Assembly (NCBI RefSeq): GCF_002127225.1
Contig: NZ_NFUR01000001.1
Span: 621,592 to 685,591, forward strand
DNA: 64,000 nt
Direction: 5' to 3'
From: Sphingomonas sp. IBVSS2
GTDB lineage: Bacteria; Pseudomonadota; Alphaproteobacteria; Sphingomonadales; Sphingomonadaceae
The notes beneath the pieces were generated by a model, which saw nothing but the letters and a program-made list of their open reading frames with translations, made no database searches and was not told the origin of the DNA. Numbering within the stretch: position 1 is the stretch's first letter; each line of letters opens with the position of its first letter. This document shows, piece by piece, positions 39,001-47,531 of this stretch. The translations under genes were made by a program, and so were the position numbers.

Positions 39001-39381
39001 TTGGCCACATCGTCCAATGTTCTGCGTTCGTCCGATGCCGCTGGTGGCACCGAGGCGCTGCGCCAGCTCGTGATGGCGTCGCTCGACGACGATCAGGCGG
39101 TCGAGACGGTCTCGATCCCGCTCGCCGGCAAGAGCAGCATCGCCGATTATATGGTCGTGGCATCCGGCCGTTCGACGCGCCAGGTCGCGTCGATGGCGGT
39201 GAAGCTCGCCGACAAGATCAAGGCCGAGTTCGGCCGCACCCCGCGCGTGGAGGGCCTGCCCACCGCCGATTGGGTGCTGATCGACGCGGGCGACGTGATC
39301 GTCCACCTGTTCCGCCCCGAGGTGCGCAGCTTCTATAATCTCGAGCGGATGTGGTCGTTCGGCGAAGCCGGCCAGGCGTGA
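39001..39381 (+). CDS. rsfS: Ribosomal silencing factor RsfS
   Basis: Binds ribosomal protein uL14 and blocks subunit joining when nutrients are scarce. 126 residues with the family core VSIPLAGKSSIADYMVVASG, STRQVASMAVKLADKIK and DWVLIDAGDVIVHLF. The start is TTG at 39001, supported by AGGAGG a few bases upstream; the first ATG after it would cut off the N-terminal helix. It follows nadD by 8 bases, the usual gene order. Confidence 0.92.
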   Translation: MATSSNVLRSSDAAGGTEALRQLVMASLDDDQAVETVSIPLAGKSSIADYMVVASGRSTRQVASMAVKLADKIKAEFGRTPRVEGLPTADWVLIDAGDVIVHLFRPEVRSFYNLERMWSFGEAGQA

Positions 39382-39408
39382 TCCGCTAGCAAGGGGGCGG
39401 CACGGGCG

Positions 39409-39831
39409 ATGCAGCTCCATATCGTCGCGCGCGGGAAGATCGGCCGCAGCCCGGAGGCGGAGCTGGTCGATCGCTATCTCCGGCGCATCCAATGGCCGAC
39501 CAGGATGACCGAGCTGCCCGATACGGGCGGCAAGGTTCCCGAGCTTTCGGGCAGCACCCGGATCGTCCTGCTCGACGAGACCGGCGAGAACCTGCCCTCG
39601 CGCGTGCTCGCCGAGCGGCTGGGTGCGTGGCGCGACGACGGGGTACGCGAGGCGCGCTTCCTGATCGGCGCGGCGGACGGGTTCGAGGATGCCGATCGCG
39701 CCCAGGCCGATCTCCTGCTCAGCTTCGGCCGAGCCACCTGGCCGCACATGCTGGCGCGGGCGATGCTCGCCGAGCAGCTGTGGCGCGCCACTTCCATCCT
39801 TGCCAACCACCCCTATCATCGCGAAGGCTGA
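39409..39831 (+). CDS. rlmH: 23S rRNA (pseudouridine1915-N3)-methyltransferase RlmH
   Basis: SPOUT methyltransferase modifying pseudouridine 1915 in helix 69 of 23S rRNA. 140 residues; typical members are 155, slightly longer. The knotted SAM-binding region is seen as FLIGAADGFEDADRAQADLL and the C-terminal MLARAMLAEQLWRATSILAN, HPYHRE, where HPYH is the diagnostic ending. It lies directly after rsfS. Confidence 0.95.
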   Translation: MQLHIVARGKIGRSPEAELVDRYLRRIQWPTRMTELPDTGGKVPELSGSTRIVLLDETGENLPSRVLAERLGAWRDDGVREARFLIGAADGFEDADRAQADLLLSFGRATWPHMLARAMLAEQLWRATSILANHPYHREG

Positions 39832-39835
39832 GCCC

Positions 39836-41008
39836 GTGCTCCGCCCGCTGATCCTCGGCGCCAGCCTGCTGGCGATCCTCGCCACCGGCAGCTTCGCCGC
39901 GGCGCAGGCGCCGAGCCTTGGCGAGCAGCAGGGGCGCCTGCGCGAGGCCAATGCCCAGAGCCGGGCCGCGCAGGCGCGCAGCGCGCAGCTCGAGCGCCAG
40001 GCTGCCTCGGAGCGCGACCAGGCCGCCCGCGCACGGGCGCAGGAAGCCGCCGCCGCCGAGCGGATCAAGATGGCCGAGGCCGATATCGCGGCCGCCCGCG
40101 CGCGCATCGGCATCGTCGATCGCCAGCTCGCCGCGCAGCGCACGCGCGTCGCGGAGCGCCAGGGGCCGATCCTGCGCCTGATCGCCGCGCTCCAGTCGAT
40201 GGCCCGCCGCCCGGCGGTGCTCGGCCTGGTCCAGCCCGGGTCGACCAGCGACATGGTCCATGTCCGCGCCGTGCTCGGCACGGTGATGCCCGTGGTCGAG
40301 GCCCGCACTCGCGACGTGCGCGCGGAGCTTGGCCGCGTCCGGGCGCTGCGGGCCGACGCGCTCGCCGCGGTCGCGAGCTTCCGCGATGCGCGGCGCCGGA
40401 TCGAGGACGAGCGGGTCGCCCTGGTCCGGCTCGAGGCGGACCACCGCGCCCGCTCCGCCCAGCTCGCCTCGAGCGCGCTGGTCGAATCGGACCGCGCCAT
40501 CGCGCTGGGCGAGCGCGCCCGCGAGATCGCCGACCAGATGGAGACGGCGGGCCAGGCCGCGGGGATCCAGGCCGATCTCGCCATGCTTCCCGGCCCGCTG
40601 CCGCGCCCCGGCAGTGCCGTCGCCGCGCCCGCGCGCAAGGCCGGCCCGCCCTATATCCTGCCGGTCGCCGGCGCGGTCGTCACCGGCATGGGCGAGCTGT
40701 CCCCCACCGGCGTGCGTGCGCGCGGAGTCACGCTCGCCTGCGCGGCCGGCAGCGACGCCGTCGCCCCCGCGGCCGGGCGCATCCTCTTCGCCGGCCCGTT
40801 CCGCGACTATGGCGGGGTGGTGATCATCGACCATGGCAATGGCTGGACCAGCTCGGTCACCGGGCTGGGCGGCACCGGCGTCCGCGTCGGCGAGCATGTG
40901 GCACAGGGCGCGCGCATCGGCCGCGTCCCGGGCGGTGACGCGCCGCGCATCACCGTCGAGCTCCGTCGTCGCGGCGAGCCCATGGACCTGGCGCGTCTGC
41001 TCGGCTGA
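39836..41008 (+). CDS. envC: Murein hydrolase activator EnvC-like (degenerate LytM)
   Basis: A 390-residue exported protein: signal peptide (1-23, cleavage near AAAQ), a long coiled coil (about 28-240, LREANAQSRAAQARSAQLER) and a C-terminal LytM/M23 domain (about 275-390). The zinc ligands of active M23 peptidases are absent: the first His/Asp pair is replaced in RGVTLACAAGSDAVAP, and the last His in ITVELRRRGEP. This is the pattern of EnvC, which activates amidases instead of cutting murein. GTG start 4 bases after rlmH. Confidence 0.88.
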   Translation: MLRPLILGASLLAILATGSFAAAQAPSLGEQQGRLREANAQSRAAQARSAQLERQAASERDQAARARAQEAAAAERIKMAEADIAAARARIGIVDRQLAAQRTRVAERQGPILRLIAALQSMARRPAVLGLVQPGSTSDMVHVRAVLGTVMPVVEARTRDVRAELGRVRALRADALAAVASFRDARRRIEDERVALVRLEADHRARSAQLASSALVESDRAIALGERAREIADQMETAGQAAGIQADLAMLPGPLPRPGSAVAAPARKAGPPYILPVAGAVVTGMGELSPTGVRARGVTLACAAGSDAVAPAAGRILFAGPFRDYGGVVIIDHGNGWTSSVTGLGGTGVRVGEHVAQGARIGRVPGGDAPRITVELRRRGEPMDLARLLG

Positions 41009-41074
41009 TTGTGCCGTGCATTTGCCGCGATCCCGTCCTAGATTGATCCTCGAACGCGTTTCCGGAAAGTAACT

Positions 41075-42427
41075 ATGCTTCGTTCGTTCCTTCAGGTCAC
41101 CGCGGCGGTCGGCGCGCTGGCGCTCGTTCCCGTTGCTTCCGGCGCCATGGCCGGCGTGGATACTTCGAGCTTCAAGGAGCTCGATACCTTCATGGAAGTC
41201 TACAGCCAGGTGAAGGCGAATTATGTCGAGAAGGTCGACGACGCCACGCTGATGAAGGGTGCGATCCAGGGCATGCTCGCCGCGCTCGATCCGCACAGCA
41301 GCTATGCCGACGGGCTCGATTTCGACAATCTGAAGATCCAGACCGACGGCAATTATGGCGGCCTCGGCCTCACCGTCACCCAGGAGGACGGGGCGGTGAA
41401 GGTGGTGGCCCCGACCGAGGACACGCCGGCCGCGCGCGCCGGCATGAAATCGGGCGACTTCATCACCCATATCGACGGCAAGTTCATCGTCGGCGGCAGC
41501 CTGGACGAGGCGATCGAGAAGATGCGCGGCAAGCCGGGCACCAGCGTCACGCTCACGGTGATCCGCCCGGGCGCCGACAAGCCGCTCACCTTCACCATGA
41601 AGCGCGAGATCATCGTGCAGAAGCCGGTGAAGTGGGACGTCAAGGACGGCGTCGGCATCCTGAACATCAACACCTTCACGGCGCAGACCGGGGCGGACAC
41701 GATCAAGGCGATCCAGGAGATCGACAAGAAGCTGGGCCACAAGCCGCTCGGCTATATCGTCGATCTGCGCGAGAATGGCGGCGGGCTGCTCAGCCAGGCG
41801 ATCGAAGTGTCCGACATATTCCTGTCGCATGGCGAGATCGTCTCGCAGCGCGGCCGCGAGAAGACCGATATCGAGCGCTGGTATGCCGATGTGAGCGAGC
41901 CGGGCATCGTCTCGGTTCCGGGCGACCTCGCCAAGGGCCTGCCGGTGGTCGTGCTGATCGACGCGGGCACCGCCTCCGCCTCCGAAATCGTCGCGGGCGC
42001 GCTGCAGGACCATCACCGCGCGCTCGTGATGGGCGTGCGCAGCTTCGGCAAGGGCTCGGTCCAGTCGATCCTGCCGATGGGCCCGCGCGCGGCGCTGCGC
42101 CTCACCACCGCGCGCTACTATACGCCGTCGGGGCGCTCGGTGCAGGAAGGCGGCATCAAGCCCGACCTGCTGGTGCCGCAGCTCACCGATCCCGACTACA
42201 AGACCCGGCCCTCGATCCGCGAGGCGGACCTGCGCGCGCATCTGATCAACAACGACAAGGTCGACGATTCGGTGCTCGAGGACGATCAGCGCACCGATCC
42301 GCGCTTCGCCAAGACGGCGGACCAGCTGAAGAAGGAAGGGATCGACGACTTCCAGCTGCACTATGCGCTGCAGACCATTTCCCGCCTCGGTCCCAAGACC
42401 CAGGTTGCCGCGACCCGGAGCAAATAA
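41075..42427 (+). CDS. ctpA: Carboxyl-terminal processing protease CtpA (S41A)
   Basis: Periplasmic serine protease cutting near C-termini, often of murein hydrolases. 450 residues: signal peptide (1-27), PDZ domain (about 90-175, GLGLTVTQEDGAVKVV) and S41 catalytic domain with Ser in GTASASEIVAGAL and Lys in RSFGKGSVQSILP, both canonical. A C-terminal acidic extension follows. Next to envC, as in many alphaproteobacteria, which suggests joint control of cell wall turnover. Confidence 0.96.
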   Translation: MLRSFLQVTAAVGALALVPVASGAMAGVDTSSFKELDTFMEVYSQVKANYVEKVDDATLMKGAIQGMLAALDPHSSYADGLDFDNLKIQTDGNYGGLGLTVTQEDGAVKVVAPTEDTPAARAGMKSGDFITHIDGKFIVGGSLDEAIEKMRGKPGTSVTLTVIRPGADKPLTFTMKREIIVQKPVKWDVKDGVGILNINTFTAQTGADTIKAIQEIDKKLGHKPLGYIVDLRENGGGLLSQAIEVSDIFLSHGEIVSQRGREKTDIERWYADVSEPGIVSVPGDLAKGLPVVVLIDAGTASASEIVAGALQDHHRALVMGVRSFGKGSVQSILPMGPRAALRLTTARYYTPSGRSVQEGGIKPDLLVPQLTDPDYKTRPSIREADLRAHLINNDKVDDSVLEDDQRTDPRFAKTADQLKKEGIDDFQLHYALQTISRLGPKTQVAATRSK

Positions 42428-42430
42428 GCC

Positions 42431-42916
42431 ATGCGCAACGACGGCCTCCGCATCGCGCGCTGGATCGCGCTCCTCCTTCCGCTCGCGCTGGTCGGCGGCG
42501 CGCACCTCTCCGAATTGTTCGGGCTGGTGCCGTGCGAGATGTGCTGGTGGCAGCGCTGGCCGCATTATGCCGCGGTGCTGATCGCGCTGTCTTCCTTCCT
42601 GGTGAAGGATCGCCGTGCCCAGCTCGGGCTGGTCCTGCTCGCCGGCACGGCCGTGGCGATCAGCGGCGGCATCGGCGTCTTCCATGCCGGCGTCGAGTAT
42701 AAGTGGTGGCAGGGCATCACCGCCTGCACCGCCCAGGTGCATGGCGGCAGTCCGATGGACATGCTGAACGACGCGCTGCGCCGGCCGCTGATCCGCTGCG
42801 ACGTGCCGCAATGGACCTTGTTCGGGATCAGCCTTGCCGGCTTCAACGCGATCCTCTCGCTCGGCGGGGCGATCCTGATCTTCCTGCTTGCCACCCGCAG
42901 GGGCACCCGCGCATGA
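42431..42916 (+). CDS. DsbB-like disulfide bond formation protein
   Basis: A 161-residue inner membrane protein with four hydrophobic segments. The first cysteine pair is in VPCEMCWWQRWPHY (about 35-38) and the second in TACTAQVHGG and LIRCDVPQW (about 99 and 118). This is the DsbB arrangement that passes electrons from DsbA to ubiquinone. It lies 3 bases after ctpA and overlaps coq7 by 4 bases; a quinone-linked protein next to a ubiquinone synthesis gene is plausible. Confidence 0.9.
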   Translation: MRNDGLRIARWIALLLPLALVGGAHLSELFGLVPCEMCWWQRWPHYAAVLIALSSFLVKDRRAQLGLVLLAGTAVAISGGIGVFHAGVEYKWWQGITACTAQVHGGSPMDMLNDALRRPLIRCDVPQWTLFGISLAGFNAILSLGGAILIFLLATRRGTRA

Positions 42917-43446
42917 GCTGGAAGCCCGGCGATCGGCGCGAGGGGATGCCCTCGATGGTTCGCGTCGACCAGGCGGGCGAATATGGCGCGACGCGCATCT
43001 ATGCCGGCCAGCTCGCCGTGATGGGCGATCGCACGCCGATGGCGCGGATGATCGCCGGCATGGCCAGCCAGGAAGAGCGCCACCGTGCCTTTTTCGATGC
43101 GATGATCGCGCACCGCGGGGTGCGGCCGACTGCGCTCCAGCCCTTCTGGAACATCGCCGGCTTCGCGCTGGGTGCGGCCACGGCGGCGATGGGGCCCGAG
43201 GCGGCGATGGCCTGCACCGCCGCGATCGAGACCGAGATCGACCTGCATTATCAGCAACAGCTCGAAGAGATCGGCACGGGCGATCCCGAACTCGCCGAAG
43301 CCGTGGCGAAGTTCCGCGACGAGGAGCTCGAGCATCGCGATACCGCGCTCGCGCACGGCGCGGAGCACGCCCCGGCCTATCCGCTGCTGTCCGGATTGAT
43401 CCGTGCCGGCTGCCGCGCTGCCATTGCGATATCGAAACGGATATAA
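42913..43446 (+). CDS. coq7: Demethoxyubiquinone hydroxylase Coq7
   Basis: Di-iron hydroxylase for the penultimate step of ubiquinone synthesis. 177 residues. The iron-ligand motifs are visible: VDQAGEYGATRIYAG, ASQEERHRAFF, AIETEIDLHYQQQL and FRDEELEHRDTAL, each contributing Glu or His. Membrane-associated. With ubiG elsewhere in the window it supports an aerobic quinone chain. Start is coupled to the dsbB-like gene (ATGA). Confidence 0.95.
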   Translation: MSWKPGDRREGMPSMVRVDQAGEYGATRIYAGQLAVMGDRTPMARMIAGMASQEERHRAFFDAMIAHRGVRPTALQPFWNIAGFALGAATAAMGPEAAMACTAAIETEIDLHYQQQLEEIGTGDPELAEAVAKFRDEELEHRDTALAHGAEHAPAYPLLSGLIRAGCRAAIAISKRI

Positions 43447-43499
43447 AGGCCCCATTCAGCCGTTTTGGACCAGGCACGGCACACAGCAGGAGTAAGCCG

Positions 43500-43907
43500 A
43501 TGTTGAACAGGATCATGATCATGGGCGCCCTTGCCGCCGTTCCGGTGCTGCTGCCCGCTGCCGCGCAGGCCCAGAACGCGCCGCAGAACGGCGTGCTGGT
43601 GATCTATGGCAAGGACAAGTGCCCGACCAACTCGAACGGCGAGGAGATCGTGGTCTGCAAGCGCCTCGACGAGCGCGAGCGCTATCGTATCCCGTCGAAC
43701 CTGCGCGAGCAGGCCGGTCCGCCGCAGAAGACCGAGAGCTGGGCGGTGCGTTCGCAGGACGCGCTCACTTCGGGCGATTTCGGCACCGGCAGCTGTTCGA
43801 CCACCGGCGCCGGCGGCGGCACCGGCTGCTTCGTCCGCCAGGCGACCATCGCCCGCGCCGATGTCCGGGCCCGCAAGAAGGCCGAAGAGAATCTGCCGCT
43901 GCCCTGA
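43500..43907 (+). CDS. Small secreted protein, sphingomonad-type, unknown function
   Basis: A 135-residue protein with a signal peptide (1-25, cleavage after AQAQ). The mature part begins NGVLVIYGKDKCPTNSNGEE, followed by VVCKRLDERERYRIPSNLRE, with paired Cys (about 39 and 50). A second pair lies in a Gly-rich stretch (GSCSTTGAGGGTGC). I associate the KCPTN-x-GEEIVVC pattern with uncharacterised sphingomonad proteins, though I cannot confirm this here. Likely a periplasmic or outer membrane-associated small protein. It follows coq7 by 53 bases with GTAAG upstream. Confidence 0.72.
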   Translation: MLNRIMIMGALAAVPVLLPAAAQAQNAPQNGVLVIYGKDKCPTNSNGEEIVVCKRLDERERYRIPSNLREQAGPPQKTESWAVRSQDALTSGDFGTGSCSTTGAGGGTGCFVRQATIARADVRARKKAEENLPLP

Positions 43908-43949
43908 GGCATGCCCGCTTGCGCGGGGGCGACGCGGCTGGCGGGGGTT

Positions 43950-45161
43950 TCAGGCCCTGACTGGCCAGCGCCCCACCCATTCCGGCGGTTCGCGGCGCAG
44001 GCAATCGGCGATGATCCACAGCATCACCATGGCGCGTGCCGCCGCGGCGCAGGCGATATCGATCGTGCTCGCCGCCGGCCAGGCGCCATCCATCCCGGCG
44101 AAGAACCAGAATTCGGCGAAATAGGCGAAGATCCCGGTCACCGCGAACAGCGCGACCGGCCATAGCCGCGGCGCGGTCATCACCAGCATCGGCCACAGCC
44201 ACAAGTCGAACTGCGGCGAATAGACCTTGTTGGTCAGCATGAACCAGGCGAGCAGCGGCGTGGACAGCAGCCAGAGCCGCGCATGGTGGCGCCGCCAGCC
44301 CAGGCCGATAATGGCCGCGCCGCCGATCGCGAAAGCGAGCGCGGCGCAGAGATTCTTGTCCGCTATGTCGAGCCGCAGGATGCCGAGATTGCCCAGCACG
44401 TCCCAGGTCGCGGCCATGGTGCCGCCGCGCGCTTGCGAGAAACGATAGAACTCGCTCCAGTTCGCCGGCGCGAGCAATGCGACCGGCAGGTTCACCGCCA
44501 GCCAGGCGCCGATCGCGGCGAGCTTCACCCAACCGGTGCGCACGATGCGGTGGAACCAGCCGCGGCCCTGCTCGAGGAATGCCGATAGGGCGAACAGGGG
44601 CAGCATCACGACTGGGAACAGCTTGGCGGCCACGCCCAGCCCCGCCGCGGCGCCCGCGCCGACCAGCCGGTTCTCGCGCGCCAGCAGCATTGCCCATACC
44701 GCCAGCGCGACGGCGATCATGTCCCAGTTATGCCCGACATAGAGGATGAGCGGCGGCGCCGCCGCCCACCACCAGAGCCGCCGCCGGTCCATCCCGGCGC
44801 GCCGGAACATCCAGAGGATCAGGAAGGCGAGGGCGATGTTCACCGCCGTCACCACGCCCAGGAACTTGGCGTCGTTGGCGTGGCGCCCGAAGATCAGATG
44901 CGTCGCGGCGCCTTCGATCCCGATCGCCGCCCCGGTCAGCACCGGATATTCGATCGGGGTCTGGAGATAGGGGATCTTGCCCTTGTCCACGCCGCGCGCC
45001 GTCCAGAAGGGCACCGCATCATTGTAGCAGCCGGTGAGATACTGTTCCGAATCGGTCCAGCCGCCCGGCATGCAATGCTGCTTGAAGCCGAAGCCGAGCA
45101 GGCAGGTGATCGCCAGCGCGATCAGCAGCGCGCGAAAATGCCGGTCGATCCTCAATCGCAT
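43950..45161 (-). CDS. GT87-like (DUF2029) polytopic glycosyltransferase
   Basis: A 403-residue membrane protein with about ten hydrophobic segments, for example LLIALAITCLLGFGF and LWLLSTPLLAWFMLTNKVY. The Asp-containing loop YCYNDAVPFWTARG-like stretch (GCYNDAVPFW) and PIEYPVLTGAAIG after the first helix fit GT-C mannosyltransferases of the GT87/DUF2029 type, which use polyprenyl-phosphate sugars. ATG 45161 follows GAAGGGAC; longer upstream frames run into the LexA-type box. Divergent from the radical SAM gene. Confidence 0.75.
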   Translation of the reverse strand: MRLRIDRHFRALLIALAITCLLGFGFKQHCMPGGWTDSEQYLTGCYNDAVPFWTARGVDKGKIPYLQTPIEYPVLTGAAIGIEGAATHLIFGRHANDAKFLGVVTAVNIALAFLILWMFRRAGMDRRRLWWWAAAPPLILYVGHNWDMIAVALAVWAMLLARENRLVGAGAAAGLGVAAKLFPVVMLPLFALSAFLEQGRGWFHRIVRTGWVKLAAIGAWLAVNLPVALLAPANWSEFYRFSQARGGTMAATWDVLGNLGILRLDIADKNLCAALAFAIGGAAIIGLGWRRHHARLWLLSTPLLAWFMLTNKVYSPQFDLWLWPMLVMTAPRLWPVALFAVTGIFAYFAEFWFFAGMDGAWPAASTIDIACAAAARAMVMLWIIADCLRREPPEWVGRWPVRA

Positions 45162-45245
45162 CGCTGTCCCTTCAAATGCCTTTCCCGTTCGTGCCGGACG
45201 ACCCGATCGCCTCCTCCCACAACCTACTGGACACCGCAACATCAA

Positions 45246-45260
45246 GAACATAAGACGAAC
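45246..45260 (+). promoter_or_regulatory. LexA-type (SOS) box of the radical SAM DNA repair gene
   Basis: GAAC-ATAAGAC-GAAC is an exact GAAC-N7-GAAC repeat ending 2 bases before the ATG at 45263. It occupies the place where a ribosome binding site would lie, and none is seen, so the message may be leaderless or start inside the box. LexA repression is inferred. Confidence 0.75.
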
Positions 45261-45262
45261 AT

Positions 45263-46510
45263 ATGTCGCAGCTCGATCTCCGCGCGAAGCTCGCCATCCT
45301 GGCGGACGCCGCCAAATACGACGCCAGCTGCGCCTCTTCGGGCACGACCCGGCGCAACTCGGCTGGGGGCAAGGGGCTCGGCTCGACCGAGGGCATGGGC
45401 ATCTGCCATGCCTATGCGCCGGACGGGCGCTGCATCTCGCTGCTCAAGATCCTGCTGACCAACAGCTGCATCTTCGACTGCCATTATTGCATCAACCGCA
45501 AGAGCTCGAACGTTCGCCGCGCGCGCTTCACGCCCGAGGAAGTCGTCGACCTCACGCTCGGCTTCTACCGGCGCAACTATATCGAGGGGCTGTTCCTCTC
45601 CTCGGGCATTATCCGTTCGAGCGACTATACGATGGAGCAGATCGTCCGCGTCGCGCGGCTCCTGCGCGAGGTCCATGACTTTCGCGGCTATATCCATCTG
45701 AAGACGATTCCCGATGCCGATCCCGAGCTCGTCCGCCAGGCCGGGCGTCATGCCGATCGCGTCTCGATCAATGTCGAGCTGCCGACGGTGGCGGGGCTTG
45801 CCCGGCTGGCGCCCGAGAAATCGGCGCCCCGGATCGAAGGCGCGATGCGGGACGTCCGCGCCGCGATCGACGACGGCGCCGATGCGGGCAGGCGTTACAA
45901 GGCCGCGCCGAAATTCGCGCCCGCCGGCCAGTCGACCCAGATGATCGTCGGCGCCGATGCCGCCACCGATGGCGACATCATCGCGCGTGCCGCCGGGCTC
46001 TACGACCGGTTCCGGCTGCGCCGCGTCTATTACTCGGCGTTCAGCCCGATTCCCGATGCCAGCGCCGTGCTGCCGCTCCGGCGCCCGCCGCTGATGCGCG
46101 AGCACCGGCTCTACCAGTCCGACTGGCTGATGCGATTCTACGGCTATGCGCCGCGCGAAGTGGCCGAGGCGGCCGATCCCGTCACCGGCATGCTCCCGCT
46201 CGACATCGATCCCAAGCTCGCCTGGGCCCTGCGGTTCCGCGCGCATTTCCCCGTCGACGTCAACCGCGCCCCGCGCGAGGCGCTGCTCCGCGTGCCGGGG
46301 CTCGGCGTCAAGGCGATCGACGCGATCCTCGCGGCGCGCCGCTGGCGCCGGCTGCGCCTGGCCGATATCGCCCGGCTGACGGCGTCGATCGCCAGGGTCC
46401 GCCCTTTCCTGGTCGCCGAGGACTGGCGCCCGGTCGCGCTGGCCGATCGGGCCGACCTGCATGCGCTGGTCGCGCCGAAGCGGGAACAGCTCGAGCTGTT
46501 CGCGGCATGA
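45263..46510 (+). CDS. Putative DNA modification/repair radical SAM protein (TIGR03916 type)
   Basis: A 415-residue radical SAM protein. KYDASCASSG opens the protein and the cluster motif CIFDCHYC (C69, C73, C76) binds the 4Fe-4S that cleaves SAM. A helix-hairpin-helix near 345-365 (LLRVPGLGVKAIDAIL) suggests DNA contact. The family is normally found next to a DUF4130/UDG-type partner and is thought to act in DNA modification or repair; the reaction is not known to me. The partner lies 3.25 kb downstream at 49761. A LexA-type box precedes the start. Confidence 0.92.
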   Translation: MSQLDLRAKLAILADAAKYDASCASSGTTRRNSAGGKGLGSTEGMGICHAYAPDGRCISLLKILLTNSCIFDCHYCINRKSSNVRRARFTPEEVVDLTLGFYRRNYIEGLFLSSGIIRSSDYTMEQIVRVARLLREVHDFRGYIHLKTIPDADPELVRQAGRHADRVSINVELPTVAGLARLAPEKSAPRIEGAMRDVRAAIDDGADAGRRYKAAPKFAPAGQSTQMIVGADAATDGDIIARAAGLYDRFRLRRVYYSAFSPIPDASAVLPLRRPPLMREHRLYQSDWLMRFYGYAPREVAEAADPVTGMLPLDIDPKLAWALRFRAHFPVDVNRAPREALLRVPGLGVKAIDAILAARRWRRLRLADIARLTASIARVRPFLVAEDWRPVALADRADLHALVAPKREQLELFAA

Positions 46511-46526
46511 GGATGCTGTCGGCCCC

Positions 46527-47000
46527 CTAGTCGGCGATCGGCACGAACAGCCCGCGCTTGCCCACGCCCAGCGCGACATTGGTGGTGAAGCGGCGCACAT
46601 TGGGATTGTCCGCCATCAGCCGGCTCATCAGCGCGTCATAGGCGCCGACATCGGGCGCGACGACGACCAGCACGAAATCGGCGGTGCCGGTGACGTAATA
46701 GACCTGCTGGATCTGCTCCTCCGCGCTCAGCCATTGGCGCAGCCGGGCGATCAGTTCGGGCCGTTCGCGCTCGATCTCGAGTGCCGCCAGAAAGAAATTG
46801 GGCTTCCCCACCCTGAGCGGATCGACCACGGCGATCTCGCTCAGGATCACGCCGGTTTCGCGCAGCCGCTTGAGGCGCCGCTGCACCGCCGATGGCGAAA
46901 GCCCGACCTGTCCGGCCAGCACATCCGCGGTCTGCGCCGCGTCGCGCTGGACCAGGGCGAGGAGCCTGCGGTCGAAGCGGTCGAGATCGGATCGGGCCAT
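46527..47000 (-). CDS. Lrp/AsnC family transcriptional regulator
   Basis: A 157-residue regulator: N-terminal winged helix (DRRLLALVQRDAAQTADVLA, then LSPSAVQRRLKRLRETGVI) and a C-terminal ligand-binding RAM domain (VYYVTGTADFVLVVVAPDV). ATG 47000 gives the standard Lrp N-terminus. It is divergent from a VOC protein gene with about 108 bases between, a layout in which the regulator often controls the neighbour in response to a small molecule such as an amino acid. Confidence 0.9.
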   Translation of the reverse strand: MARSDLDRFDRRLLALVQRDAAQTADVLAGQVGLSPSAVQRRLKRLRETGVILSEIAVVDPLRVGKPNFFLAALEIERERPELIARLRQWLSAEEQIQQVYYVTGTADFVLVVVAPDVGAYDALMSRLMADNPNVRRFTTNVALGVGKRGLFVPIAD

Positions 47001-47108
47001 TGGCCGCACCCTAGCGCGCAAATGCGCCGAAATCCCCCGATTTGGTGCCCCTCTTCGCGGAAAAGCCGCGCAGGCGCGCCCCTATCTCCCGGTGCGAAGG
47101 AGAGTTTC

Positions 47109-47468
47109 ATGATCGACCATATCGAGATCCGCACCACCCGCCTGGCCGAGAGCCTGGCCTTTTATGCCGATGCCCTGGCGCCGCTCGGCTATACCCAGAA
47201 GGTCGATGGCCCGGCCAAGGGCTTCGGCAACGACACCGCTCTCGACCTGTTCCTGATCGAGGGCGAAGTGGCGTCCGATCTCCACTTCGCCTTCACGGCG
47301 CCCGATCGCGCCACCGTCGACCAAATCTATGCCGCCGGCCGCGACGCCGGCCATGTCCTCGATCGCGCGCCCGCGCTCGCTCCGCATATCCATCCCAATT
47401 ATTACGCCGGATATCTTCGCGACCCCGATGGGCGGCTGATCGAGTTCGTCTGCCACGGCCCTAACTGA
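47109..47468 (+). CDS. VOC family protein divergent from Lrp-type regulator
   Basis: A 119-residue glyoxalase-superfamily protein. HIEIRTTRLAESLAFYADAL gives the first strand and helix, and ALAPHIHPNYYAGYLRDPDG, then RLIEFVCHG, the last strands with the likely metal ligands His and Glu. Short paralogues are often annotated as lactoylglutathione lyase-like; substrate unknown. AGGAGAG lies 6 bases upstream. Likely regulated by the divergent Lrp-type gene. Confidence 0.87.
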   Translation: MIDHIEIRTTRLAESLAFYADALAPLGYTQKVDGPAKGFGNDTALDLFLIEGEVASDLHFAFTAPDRATVDQIYAAGRDAGHVLDRAPALAPHIHPNYYAGYLRDPDGRLIEFVCHGPN

Positions 47469-47531
47469 CAGGCCTGTCAATTTCTCCCGATCGGCGTATC
47501 ATCTTCAAAAATACGCAAGAGGGAGAGAGGG

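Noticed and set aside
39719..43522. A 1267-codon open frame on the minus strand across envC, ctpA, dsbB-like and coq7
   Set aside because: It is antisense to five well-supported genes, has the Arg/His/Ala-rich composition of a GC-rich shadow frame, and has no recognisable domain.
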